This document shows, one piece after another, positions 27,582 through 35,658 of a stretch of DNA of 64,000 nt. The notes beneath the pieces were generated by a model. It made no database searches. It had not been told where the DNA came from and was given only the letters and a program-made list of their open reading frames with translations. A program made the translations under genes and the position numbers. Source of the stretch: Chitinophagales bacterium (GTDB lineage: Bacteria; Bacteroidota; Bacteroidia; Chitinophagales; JADJOU01). Position 1 is the first letter of the stretch; every line of letters begins with the position of its first letter. The stretch lies in contig JAEUUY010000022.1 in assembly GCA_016787225.1 (NCBI GenBank), positions 124,001-188,000 of the forward strand, read 5' to 3'.

Positions 27582-27995
27582 CTAAAATAGAAATTTTCCA
27601 TATTTAGTATTCCCTAGGTACATAAATCCCTCTTTTAATTTCCAATAATAACTGTAATAGCCATTTTTAGAGTTTTGTTTTTTGGGTTTAATGCCTAATT
27701 GGTCAGATATAGAGATTCTAACAGAATGCAAATTAGCATAGTTTTCAGCTATTTCTATCATACAAGCATTCAACCTATCACAAATGAAATCTAACTTTCC
27801 TCCTAAAATGCCATATCCTAAAATGGTTAGTTTCTTGAAATGCTTTAGTTTATAGGATTGTTCAGGGTCTTCTATAGCTGGTAATCCTCTAGGTTTAATG
27901 TATTTAGTATCTGATTTTCTGAGATATTTGACATACTTACTAAAATTAGAGCTTAAAGTAATATCAAGTGTATTTTCTACCTTATCTTTTGTCAA
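27582..27995 (-). CDS. Hypothetical protein
   Basis: A 137-aa basic protein with no family I recognise. It is soluble-looking with many Tyr and Lys residues and a C-terminal YYSYYWKLKEGFMYLG stretch. It overlaps the GYF/DUF4339-like gene by four bases (ATGA), so the two are translationally coupled and probably act together. Confidence 0.6.
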   Translation of the reverse strand: MTKDKVENTLDITLSSNFSKYVKYLRKSDTKYIKPRGLPAIEDPEQSYKLKHFKKLTILGYGILGGKLDFICDRLNACMIEIAENYANLHSVRISISDQLGIKPKKQNSKNGYYSYYWKLKEGFMYLGNTKYGKFLF

Positions 27996-28489
27996 AATCC
28001 TTTCTTTTTATAAAGGTTAAAGCCCCATATTGAAATAGGAATAGTCAGAATACTTATGATACAGCTAGTGCAGAATATAATCAATCTTAGCTCAGTAGTG
28101 TTTGTGGTATAGATTCTTTCAGCAACTGAATTATTGATTGATTCAAGACAAGTATCAGAACTGATTCCACCCATATATATAAATATTGCTATGACTGTTA
28201 GAATATAACCTTTACTTGCAAATTTGACATTACTAATTGTATTTGAGTTTTGGTTAATCCAATTTTTAATAGAATTGACAAAGCTAAGTTCTTCATCTTT
28301 CTTAAATAAAGGTGGTGGGGTTGTTATTACAAATTGCTTTAATTCTTCAAAATCCAAAATGTTTTTCCATTCTTCATTACCATCTACCCAGACATTAAAT
28401 GAGTCCTTCAATTCTATCTCTTTAAGTTCATCTAATTTGTAATGCCCAATGGCTTTTTTACCATCTGCTATGTGATATATTTTTTCCAT
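27992..28489 (-). CDS. DUF4339 (GYF_2) domain membrane protein
   Basis: A 165-aa protein. Residues 1-55 follow the GYF_2 pattern (YHIADGKKAIGHYKLDEL ... FNVWVDGNEEWKNI ... FEELKQF), a peptide-binding-like fold common at the N-terminus of bacterial membrane proteins. Two transmembrane segments follow, about 95-115 and 135-158. The ligand is unknown. It is coupled to the genes on both sides (four-base overlap, and a four-base gap to the exported protein). Confidence 0.75.
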   Translation of the reverse strand: MEKIYHIADGKKAIGHYKLDELKEIELKDSFNVWVDGNEEWKNILDFEELKQFVITTPPPLFKKDEELSFVNSIKNWINQNSNTISNVKFASKGYILTVIAIFIYMGGISSDTCLESINNSVAERIYTTNTTELRLIIFCTSCIISILTIPISIWGFNLYKKKGF

Positions 28490-28493
28490 ACTG

Positions 28494-28820
28494 CTATTTA
28501 ATTTTTAGAAAGAAGATTTTAAAACATCTGACAATTTTATCAGAAAAGGGCTGGTTTCTTGCTTGCTCATGTGAATACTCTCCTTGTGGGTGTACATTAT
28601 CTATATACTCTATATTTTTAGAGTTGAAGCTAGTTGGTGTGTTAGTTTGAACAGCATTTTGTTGTGAATACTCTAAATATTCTGCTCTTCCAGTTGTATC
28701 AAAACTGCTATCTCCTAAGTCCTTCAATTTATCTAAAAGAGATTTATCAGAACTAATTGATATGTTTGATATTGAAATCATTAGTAGAACCAAGTAGAGT
28801 GATTTTTTTGTACTAATCAT
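28494..28820 (-). CDS. Small exported protein
   Basis: A 108-aa protein with a signal-peptide-like N-terminus (KSLYLVLLMISISNISISS) and an Asn/Gln/Ser-rich polar body. No family recognised. It is the first gene of a three-gene minus-strand operon divergent from the XRE regulator, so it is probably controlled by that regulator. Confidence 0.6.
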   Translation of the reverse strand: MISTKKSLYLVLLMISISNISISSDKSLLDKLKDLGDSSFDTTGRAEYLEYSQQNAVQTNTPTSFNSKNIEYIDNVHPQGEYSHEQARNQPFSDKIVRCFKIFFLKIK

Positions 28821-28862
28821 AATTTTTATTGATTTTTTTGTGGTTAAAGGTAAATAATTTAT

Positions 28863-28878
28863 TTATCATATATGATAA
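28863..28878. promoter_or_regulatory. 16-bp perfect palindrome, regulator site candidate
   Basis: TTATCATATATGATAA lies between the divergent exported-protein and XRE genes. A perfect dyad of this size is typical of an XRE-family operator. Confidence 0.6.
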
Positions 28879-28912
28879 TTTTAGGTTTTGAATAGTGCCT
28901 TTCATTTGTAGG

Positions 28913-28927
28913 TAGTCATTTTGACTA
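28913..28927. promoter_or_regulatory. TAGTCA-TTT-TGACTA inverted repeat
   Basis: A perfect 6-bp dyad with a three-base spacer, ten bases upstream of the XRE start codon and overlapping a weak -7 box (TCATTTTG). It would suit autoregulation. Confidence 0.5.
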
Positions 28928-28936
28928 TCTTAAAGA

Positions 28937-29155
28937 ATGACAGAAAAGGAATTACTTTGGTATTTAGGTCAGAAAATCAAGAGATTAAGAACTGAAAAGG
29001 GAATATCTCAAATTTCATTCTCTGAAATGATTGGTATAGAAAATTCTAACTTATCTAGAATTGAGAGTGGAAGGACTAATCCTACATATACTACCCTCAA
29101 TAAAATTGCTACAGCATTAGAGATTTCTTTGTCAGATTTAGTAAGTGTAGATTAA
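28937..29155 (+). CDS. XRE family transcriptional regulator
   Basis: A 72-aa helix-turn-helix protein consisting of little more than the Cro/C1 domain: LGQKIKRLRTEKGISQISFSEMIGIENSNLSRIESGRTNPTYTTLNKIATAL. Small HTH repressors of this type usually control element gene expression. Two dyad sites lie just upstream. The neighbouring minus-strand trio is the likely target, with autoregulation. Confidence 0.88.
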   Translation: MTEKELLWYLGQKIKRLRTEKGISQISFSEMIGIENSNLSRIESGRTNPTYTTLNKIATALEISLSDLVSVD

Positions 29156-29410
29156 TGTATAATCCTTCATTTTTGGCTATATTTATATAATCTAAGGAAT
29201 TTAGGAAGTTTCATTTTTTATTGAAATAACCTTATTTTTAATCTACTCAACTCTCTTACATTCTTAGTTAGATATTTATAAGCTCTATGCTATCATTAGT
29301 AACATAGAGCTTAAATCAAGGAGATAAAGAGACAATAGCCAGAGAGGATATTGGAAATTTAGGGACTGACCACAATATTATTTAAGGTAAATGTGGTCAG
29401 AAATGGCTAT
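29156..29410. other. Non-coding stretch with two strong hairpins
   Basis: AAGCTCTATG/CATAGAGCTT (29280-29289 with 29303-29312) is a perfect 10-bp stem. CTGACCACA/TGTGGTCAG (29366-29374 with 29392-29400) is a perfect 9-bp stem. Neither is followed by a T-run on either strand. They may be terminators of weak type, a structured RNA, or a replication/transfer origin of the element. Confidence 0.55.
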
Positions 29411-29764
29411 TTAGGCTATTACACCTTCTTCTACTAGCTCTCTGATAGCTTGAGGCTCATCATTCATCTCTACTGGAGAATAAACAAATCTTTGATTTTG
29501 AGTGGTTACCTCTCCTGAATCAGTATTAACTACTTCATAAGGTTCAACTTCCACTTTGACAATAGAGCCTGGCAAATTTTGACCTACCATAGACTTACAA
29601 GTCTCTTCTCCAAAAGTAGCAGGGATAGTAGTTTTTCTAACTGAAACATAGAAGTTTCCACTAGTCTTACTAGCTTTTAGTTCTGCTTTTCCAGAAATTT
29701 CAAGTACATAGAATTTCTTTCCATCTTCTGTTTGTCTTTCAAAATAATTTGAGATTTTTACCAT
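29411..29764 (-). CDS. Conserved small protein of Bacteroidota mobile elements, function unknown
   Basis: A 117-aa protein. The pattern KISNYFERQTEDGKKFYVLEISGK ... FYVSVRKTTIPATF ... PGSIVKVEVEPYEV is familiar from small proteins of Bacteroidota plasmids and integrated elements, but no function is known to me. It is beta-rich with an acidic tail (NDEPQAIRELVEEG), which would be compatible with an OB-fold single-strand-binding role. That is speculation from shape only. Confidence 0.65.
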   Translation of the reverse strand: MVKISNYFERQTEDGKKFYVLEISGKAELKASKTSGNFYVSVRKTTIPATFGEETCKSMVGQNLPGSIVKVEVEPYEVVNTDSGEVTTQNQRFVYSPVEMNDEPQAIRELVEEGVIA

Positions 29765-30228
29765 TGTAAATAATTTTTTGGGGTTAATGAATTTGATATT
29801 TGAATAGGGCTAAGGTTTACCTGCCCTAAATTAGATAGAGTAGTTAGGCTAAGGAAATGAAAAAGAGAGAGAAAACACCATGAAATTCATACAGATTAAA
29901 ACATAGCTATCTCACATTCTACCTTGAATAATCTTTCAGATAGAAATGAAACTAGTTACAACCTAGAATAATATTGATTACCCTAGTTATTCCCTGCCAG
30001 AATTTTTGTCCATATTAAAGCTAGGTGGGGGATTTTTCTTTATGAAATTAGAGTGGGTGGGGTGTTTAACCTCATTTGGGAATTTGTATAAGGTTTTAGT
30101 CCTAAAATTTTTAGAAAAAAATTCTAGATTATACTTAAAAATATACTTTGGTAAACTGTGGATAAATAATTTGTAGTAACCTATTTGTAAAGTTAATAAT
30201 AATACTTACTTTTGGAAAAACCTAATTT
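29765..30228. other. 464-bp non-coding region, candidate origin
   Basis: No credible gene. It contains a short stem AGGGC/GCCCT (around 29806-29826), two G-rich patches on the plus strand (30024-30031 and 30054-30063) that are unusual in this AT-rich island, an AT-rich tract, and at 30157-30165 TGTGGATAA, the complement of the DnaA box TTATCCACA. The defence-operon promoter sits at its right end. An origin function is a guess. Confidence 0.4.
30184..30214 (+). promoter_or_regulatory. Consensus Bacteroidota promoter of the AbiH/SIR2 operon
   Basis: TTTG (30184-30187), a 19-base spacer, then TACTTTTG (30207-30214). This is a full match to the TTTG-N19-TAnnTTTG consensus. The ATG at 30229 lies only 15 bases after the box, so the leader would be very short. 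Confidence 0.75.
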
Positions 30229-30702
30229 ATGAAATTTTTATTAATAAGAGAAAGTCTTGATGATAGTCAAAAAGAAATTTTGGAAAAATTTATCACTCAT
30301 TTCTTTGAACCTACTGGCAATAGAAGAAACTATAGAACAAATGAGATAGAATATGTATATGTAGTATTCTATAAAATTTTCAAGAAACATTTTGGATTTA
30401 CTCCAAATCAAGTTGATATACTGAAATCATTTCAAAACTGTGGATTCAAAATTTATATGAAAAGTGGGGGCTCTAAGGATAAGAAACTGGGAAGAACTTT
30501 AGGAAAATTAATAGAAGTTTCAAATTTTGATTTACCAGAGAAAGCCAAAATGGATAATCACTTTATGGAGATAAGCCCATTAATAGTTAAAGCATTAAGT
30601 AGAATGCACATGAATTTACCACTTTTAAAAGATCCAAATATTATCAAGGAAATTAAAGATTATGAAATTAAATTTGAGAACTTTTTAAGGTTAATCAAAT
30701 GA
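30229..30702 (+). CDS. Hypothetical protein, first gene of the AbiH/SIR2 operon
   Basis: A 157-aa basic protein I do not recognise. The N-terminal half has an EILEKFITHFFEP helix and an EYVYVVFYKIFKKHFGFTPNQ segment. The centre is Lys/Gly-rich (KSGGSKDKKLGRTLGKLIEV), and the C-terminus is helical. The stop overlaps the AbiH-like start by four bases (ATGA), so it is translationally coupled and probably a functional partner, perhaps a sensor or antitoxin. Confidence 0.65.
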   Translation: MKFLLIRESLDDSQKEILEKFITHFFEPTGNRRNYRTNEIEYVYVVFYKIFKKHFGFTPNQVDILKSFQNCGFKIYMKSGGSKDKKLGRTLGKLIEVSNFDLPEKAKMDNHFMEISPLIVKALSRMHMNLPLLKDPNIIKEIKDYEIKFENFLRLIK

Positions 30703-31634
30703 GCAATATTTTAATTATTGGAAATGGGTTTGATTTAAGTTTAAGATTAAACACATCATATAAGCACTTCCTTGAAAGTAAGGAATACAATGAAATAAAA
30801 ACCTCTGATGGGTTGTTCCAACATTTAACTAATGCTAAATCTGTAAAGAACTGGATAGATGTTGAAGTTGAATTAAAGAATTATAGCAGACAATTAGTTG
30901 AAAGCCAGAGTGGACATCATGAAGCTTTTAAGCCTCATTATACTAAAGCTAGTAACATACAGTTTAAAACACAATTTAGGAGCTTAGTATCAGCACTAAG
31001 AAAGTATCTTACTAGAATAATTAAAGAGTCCAGTATTCAATGTAGTTCTGAAATAATGTCTTTAATTAGTATTTTCCAATATTTAGATTCCTTTGAAGTA
31101 ATTAATTTCAATTACACTAATACTTTTTATAATATCTGTAGTGAGTTAAAGATTAGTTATTCAAAGGTTAATCAAATAAATATTCACAATACTCTTTCAG
31201 AAGATATAATTTTTGGAGTAGAAGATATTAATAGTAAAATTCCTGAAGACCATTTTTTCATTCAAAAATCTACTAATGAATCTTATGGTCAAAATACCAG
31301 TATTATCAACAAATTTTATGAAAACTATTCTAACTTTTTCTTTTTTGGGTACTCTTTAGGAGAAACTGATTTTAATTATTTCTACAATTTATTTTTAAAG
31401 ATTTCAAAGTCTCAAGTTTCAAAAGCTAAAAGTATAATAATATTTTACTATGATGAAGACCCAAATGACCCAAATGGTCAAGAAGCTAAAGATAGTATAA
31501 ATCAAAATTTAACCAAAATGTTAAAAAATGGATTATCTGATTTTAAACTAAACTGCAATTTTGAACTAGTGGGAACTAGTAAATTAAAGGAGGATTATAC
31601 CAGATTTCATTGGTATCTTGACAATACAAATTAA
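30699..31634 (+). CDS. AbiH family abortive-infection protein
   Basis: A 311-aa protein of the AbiH family (PF14253). The nucleotide-binding-like start IIGNGFDLSLRLNTSYKHFL (G8-N-G-F-D12), NWIDVEVEL (51-59), FNYTNTFYN (137-145), NIHN (161-164), FGVED (172-176) and FFGYSLGETDFNYF (215-228) are all present and in order. These motifs parallel those of SIR2-like domains, suggesting an NAD(P)-binding fold. AbiH is a known phage-defence effector of lactococci; the mechanism is not established. Nine bases separate it from the SIR2-like gene. Confidence 0.87.
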   Translation: MSNILIIGNGFDLSLRLNTSYKHFLESKEYNEIKTSDGLFQHLTNAKSVKNWIDVEVELKNYSRQLVESQSGHHEAFKPHYTKASNIQFKTQFRSLVSALRKYLTRIIKESSIQCSSEIMSLISIFQYLDSFEVINFNYTNTFYNICSELKISYSKVNQINIHNTLSEDIIFGVEDINSKIPEDHFFIQKSTNESYGQNTSIINKFYENYSNFFFFGYSLGETDFNYFYNLFLKISKSQVSKAKSIIIFYYDEDPNDPNGQEAKDSINQNLTKMLKNGLSDFKLNCNFELVGTSKLKEDYTRFHWYLDNTN

Positions 31635-31643
31635 CACCTAAAA

Positions 31644-32681
31644 ATGGATAGATTTGCAACATCAGAATATAAAGTCACCTATTTAATAGGGGCTGGGGCT
31701 AGTGCAAAAGCACTACCAATGGTTAAGGGGGAAGAAGGCATAGCTGTTAAGTTAATTGAATTTGCAGAAAACTTAAAAGCAAACTCCTTAATTGAACCTA
31801 AATTTAAAATTTATGTGAATTTAATAGCTGAATCACTTCTATGGATTGCAGAGGGGTCAAAGAAATTTGGAACACCAGATACTTTTGCAAAATTTCTTTT
31901 TTTGAAAGAAAAGTCAAACTTATCTAAATTCAAACAAGCTCTTTCTTTTTATTTTGATGTTGAACAGCTAATAAATAATAGACTAGATGATAGAGTACTA
32001 CCTTTTTTTACTAGTATTATGAATACTACTATCTTTCCTTCAAATGTTAAAATTTTAAGTTGGAATTATGACTGTCAATTCCAACTTAATAGTGAGGTTT
32101 TTGGTAGTGAAAAATTTGACTTTCTTCCTGGAGGGGCAACTGGACATACTCCACCTTTCATAACATATTATCCTTCTATTGGTAAGGAATTTCATGTTAA
32201 TCATGATTCAGCAGATATGAATGAATATACAATGGTTCATCTAAATGGAGTTGCTGGATATTATATGCAGGAAAAATTACAATATATATTTAATGATTTT
32301 ATTAATAAAAAGCCTAGTAATATTAATGAAGTATTAAAAAGTTATTTCTCTTTTGATAGTAAGAACTATTTAATTTCATTTGCTTGGGAACACAATACTG
32401 AACTTGATTATTATATAAGAAAGAGAGTAGAAATTGCTAATCATATCATTAAGGATTCTGATGTTTTGGTGGTTATTGGGTACTCATTCCCTTTTTTTAA
32501 TAGAAATATTGATAAGCAAATTTTTAATTCATTAAAAGAGAGAGGGAAGTTAAAAAAGATATACTTTCAAGACCCAAATCTTGATGGTAGTTTTTTAAGG
32601 AAGCAATTTGACTTATCTGAGGAATTAGAAATAATTCATATTAAAGATGTAAGTAATTATTATATACCAAATGAGCTTTAA
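31644..32681 (+). CDS. SIR2-like NADase-type protein
   Basis: A 345-aa stand-alone SIR2-like protein. Motifs in order: LIGAGAS (14-20, dinucleotide loop), SWNYD (139-143, in the place of the catalytic Asn-Asp region), VHLNG (198-202, catalytic His position), and VVIGYSFPFFNRNID (276-290). In phage defence, SIR2-like domains of Thoeris, DSR and SPARSA systems deplete NAD+. No partner domain of those systems (TIR, HerA, Argonaute/APAZ) is adjacent. NADase activity is inferred. Confidence 0.85.
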   Translation: MDRFATSEYKVTYLIGAGASAKALPMVKGEEGIAVKLIEFAENLKANSLIEPKFKIYVNLIAESLLWIAEGSKKFGTPDTFAKFLFLKEKSNLSKFKQALSFYFDVEQLINNRLDDRVLPFFTSIMNTTIFPSNVKILSWNYDCQFQLNSEVFGSEKFDFLPGGATGHTPPFITYYPSIGKEFHVNHDSADMNEYTMVHLNGVAGYYMQEKLQYIFNDFINKKPSNINEVLKSYFSFDSKNYLISFAWEHNTELDYYIRKRVEIANHIIKDSDVLVVIGYSFPFFNRNIDKQIFNSLKERGKLKKIYFQDPNLDGSFLRKQFDLSEELEIIHIKDVSNYYIPNEL

Positions 32682-32719
32682 TTAAAATTTTATATAAGCT
32701 AGAATTATAATACTTTGGA

Positions 32720-33268
32720 ATGGATAAAAAAATAATAGACTTGGTTAGCAAATATTCTGATGTATATAAGGATTTAAAAGAATTACAACCTAAAGACAAA
32801 AATGACAAAACTAGTCTTCTACCAACAGGAGACCAGATAACTGGTGTTATTGCAGAGTATTATGCTAAAATTTATATTGAAAGAACAGAAAAGTGTATAT
32901 CTAACTATTCTAGCACAAATGAATCTTATGATATTTTGTGTAATAATATAAAGTACCAGGTTAAGTCAGTTTCTTCATATTCTAAAACCAGAGTTATTGC
33001 ACCATTGAATTTAAAAGAAAATGGGTTTGATTATTTATTATTATTTGACTTAGATTATAATTTTCTTCCAATTGGATTTTATATTAACTCTTATGCAGAT
33101 ATAAAAAGAAGACTTTCTGATTTGAAAAAACAAGATATAATAAAAATAGTAGGCTCATTAATGAAAAGCCATGGCAATAGCATCAAAAAATCAAATGGCT
33201 CAGCTATCTATAATTTTAATAATAATAAAATTAATGATTTAATGAGTATATTAGATATTAATAACTGA
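32720..33268 (+). CDS. Small PD-(D/E)XK-like nuclease candidate
   Basis: A 182-aa protein. TGVIAEYYAKIY (E46), YDILCN (D71) and IKYQVKS (Q80, K82) give the spacing of a restriction-endonuclease core with Gln in place of the second Glu. Related layouts are seen in type II endonucleases and DUF6998-like proteins. It has no methylase beside it. It lies 38 bases after the SIR2-like gene and is probably in the same transcript. The nuclease role is inferred from motif spacing. Confidence 0.6.
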   Translation: MDKKIIDLVSKYSDVYKDLKELQPKDKNDKTSLLPTGDQITGVIAEYYAKIYIERTEKCISNYSSTNESYDILCNNIKYQVKSVSSYSKTRVIAPLNLKENGFDYLLLFDLDYNFLPIGFYINSYADIKRRLSDLKKQDIIKIVGSLMKSHGNSIKKSNGSAIYNFNNNKINDLMSILDINN

Positions 33269-33378
33269 AAAGTAAGATATGGATTTATTGAACTTATTAG
33301 AAATATGTATGGCAGTATATCTAACATAAAGCCAATTTTCAATTTATAATAGTCTGCAATACCTAATTAATATAATAT

Positions 33379-35658
33379 ATGAATATAGAAAGACTAACAG
33401 ATTATTGGATTAAGTATAAGGAATACTTTGAACTACCTGAGCCAGAAAATGATGAAAAATACAAATGGACTGTATTAGCCCAAGTATTTGAAAAATGGGA
33501 TTGGAAAGCTCCAAATAAAGTAGAAATGTTTAAAAATACCTTTGAAATTCAAGGAAACCAAAATCTTTGGGTAAGTAGGGATTATTTTCCAATTAAACAT
33601 ACTAATTGGATGTTTGAAGTTTTTCCAAATGAAACTATTGAAGCATTCAATAATTTGTTTGATGAAACTACTCCAATACTGGATAGGGTGAAAAAATTTA
33701 TTGGATTTTATCATGAGAAATTACCTTTACTTAAAGCATTAGTTCCAGATAAAAAAATCAATTATCATAGTCATGGTGATATGAGAGCAACTGCTTTGTA
33801 TCTTTATCTACAAAATCCCAATAAATACTATTTGTTCAAATTCACAATGGTGAAAGATTTTCTATTAAATATAGGAGAACAAAGTATTAAAATGGGGAAA
33901 AATGAGAACCTTGAGTTATTTTTTAATTATTCAGATAAAGTATTGGATTTTATTAAATCTGATACTGAATTTTTATCCAAGTATAATGAATTTACACATG
34001 AACAAAATAAATACAAAGATGAATCTCTACATTTATTAACCCAAGATTTTATCTATTTCATAAGTAAGAGTAATAAAATTAATTTACAATCAAATAATAA
34101 CACCAATATGAGTATAGTTGAAGATATTTTTGAAGGGTATAAATTATTTCTGTCAAAAACTAATTATGCACCAAAATCACAAGAAATATTTTTGGATGTA
34201 GCTAAAACATATTTTAAAGTTGATTGGAAAAAAGAGTTTAATAGTGAATTCAAATCCACCAATTTAACCAAAAAAAATATTTATGAGCTCTGGGAATATT
34301 GTAAATCCAAGAAAAATAGATTTAAGGGAGATTATAATTTCATCCAATTTTTAGAAACATACTTCCATTTAACTCATAATTTAAACTCAATACTATATGG
34401 AGCTCCAGGCACAGGGAAAACATTTAATACTAAAAAATTAGCTGTAGAAATAATTACTGGATTAGAATTTAATGATTCAGATTCTGATAGAAAAGATATT
34501 CTAAGATACTATAATGATTTGAATACTAAAGGATATATTCAGTTTACAACATTTCACCAAAGTATGAGTTATGAGGAATTTGTGGAAGGTATAAAGCCAG
34601 AAAACAATAATGGAAAAGTAATTTATGAAATAAAGGATGGTATATTTAAATCAATTTGTACAGAAGCTCAAACTAGGAAATCAATAAGTTTTGAAGATGC
34701 ATACTTAAATCTTATTGAGGAACTAAAACATATAGACCTACTAGACCTAAAAACACCTAGTGGAAATACTTTTTCTATCTCTCTTAATAGAAATAACAAT
34801 CTAAGTCTTCATACTGGTGAAGATAGAGGGAAACAAGGCACATTAACAAAAGAGAATATTCTTAAACAAATATCAGGTGAAAAGAAGTTTATAGGATGGG
34901 AAGGCTATTTTTTAGGGGTAATCAATTATCTTAAAAGTGAACATAATTATAATGGTAGTCTATCTCAAGATTATGGTAAATATGTACTAATAGTAGATGA
35001 AATCAATAGAGGCAATGTATCAGCTATTTTTGGAGAGCTTATTACCTTAATTGAAGAAGATAAAAGAAAAGGAAATATGGAAGAAATTATAGTCAAATTG
35101 CCATATTCAAATTCAGATTTTTCTGTACCTAGTAATGTCTATATCATTGGAACTATGAATACTGCTGATAGAAGTGTAGAAGCATTAGATACAGCTTTAA
35201 GGAGAAGATTTTCATTTATAGAAATGCCTCCAATACCTGAGAAATTAAGCACTATAATAGAAGAAGATTTAGAAATAAACCTATCAAAACTTTTATTTAA
35301 AATTAATCAAAGGCTTGAAATACTGATAAATAAAGACCACCAAATAGGTCATGCATATTTTATGGGTATTAATTCTACCAAAGACCTAAAACTTGTTTTT
35401 AAAAATAATATTATTCCATTACTAGAAGAATACTTCTTTGGAGATATTGGTAAGATATGTCTAGTCTTAGGTGATAATTTTATGGAATTGGTGTATAATA
35501 AGAGTAGTGAAATAAAACAAGCTCTAGCTATAAGTAAAGTCTATAAAGAAATAGATTTTGTATTAGATAAGCAAGTTTTTAAAGTCAAAAATATTGATTA
35601 TTTAGAAGCAAAAGATTTTATCTCAATTTATCAAGATCCAAATATTGAAGAAGACTAA
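33379..35658 (+). CDS. mcrB: McrB-like AAA+ GTPase of a type IV restriction system
   Basis: A 759-aa protein. The N-terminal 330 residues are a specificity region of the Bacteroidota McrB type. The motor domain has Walker A GAPGTGKT (341-348), Walker B VLIVDE (536-541), the McrB-specific GTP motif MNTAD (593-597), and an arginine-finger stretch RRRF (608-611). It should form a hexamer that translocates and activates McrC cleavage of modified DNA. The modification recognised cannot be told. It overlaps mcrC by 14 bases. Confidence 0.92.
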   Translation: MNIERLTDYWIKYKEYFELPEPENDEKYKWTVLAQVFEKWDWKAPNKVEMFKNTFEIQGNQNLWVSRDYFPIKHTNWMFEVFPNETIEAFNNLFDETTPILDRVKKFIGFYHEKLPLLKALVPDKKINYHSHGDMRATALYLYLQNPNKYYLFKFTMVKDFLLNIGEQSIKMGKNENLELFFNYSDKVLDFIKSDTEFLSKYNEFTHEQNKYKDESLHLLTQDFIYFISKSNKINLQSNNNTNMSIVEDIFEGYKLFLSKTNYAPKSQEIFLDVAKTYFKVDWKKEFNSEFKSTNLTKKNIYELWEYCKSKKNRFKGDYNFIQFLETYFHLTHNLNSILYGAPGTGKTFNTKKLAVEIITGLEFNDSDSDRKDILRYYNDLNTKGYIQFTTFHQSMSYEEFVEGIKPENNNGKVIYEIKDGIFKSICTEAQTRKSISFEDAYLNLIEELKHIDLLDLKTPSGNTFSISLNRNNNLSLHTGEDRGKQGTLTKENILKQISGEKKFIGWEGYFLGVINYLKSEHNYNGSLSQDYGKYVLIVDEINRGNVSAIFGELITLIEEDKRKGNMEEIIVKLPYSNSDFSVPSNVYIIGTMNTADRSVEALDTALRRRFSFIEMPPIPEKLSTIIEEDLEINLSKLLFKINQRLEILINKDHQIGHAYFMGINSTKDLKLVFKNNIIPLLEEYFFGDIGKICLVLGDNFMELVYNKSSEIKQALAISKVYKEIDFVLDKQVFKVKNIDYLEAKDFISIYQDPNIEED

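Noticed and set aside
31644-32681. SIR2-like gene as part of Thoeris, DSR or SPARSA
   Set aside because: No TIR-domain, HerA or Argonaute/APAZ gene is found in the island.
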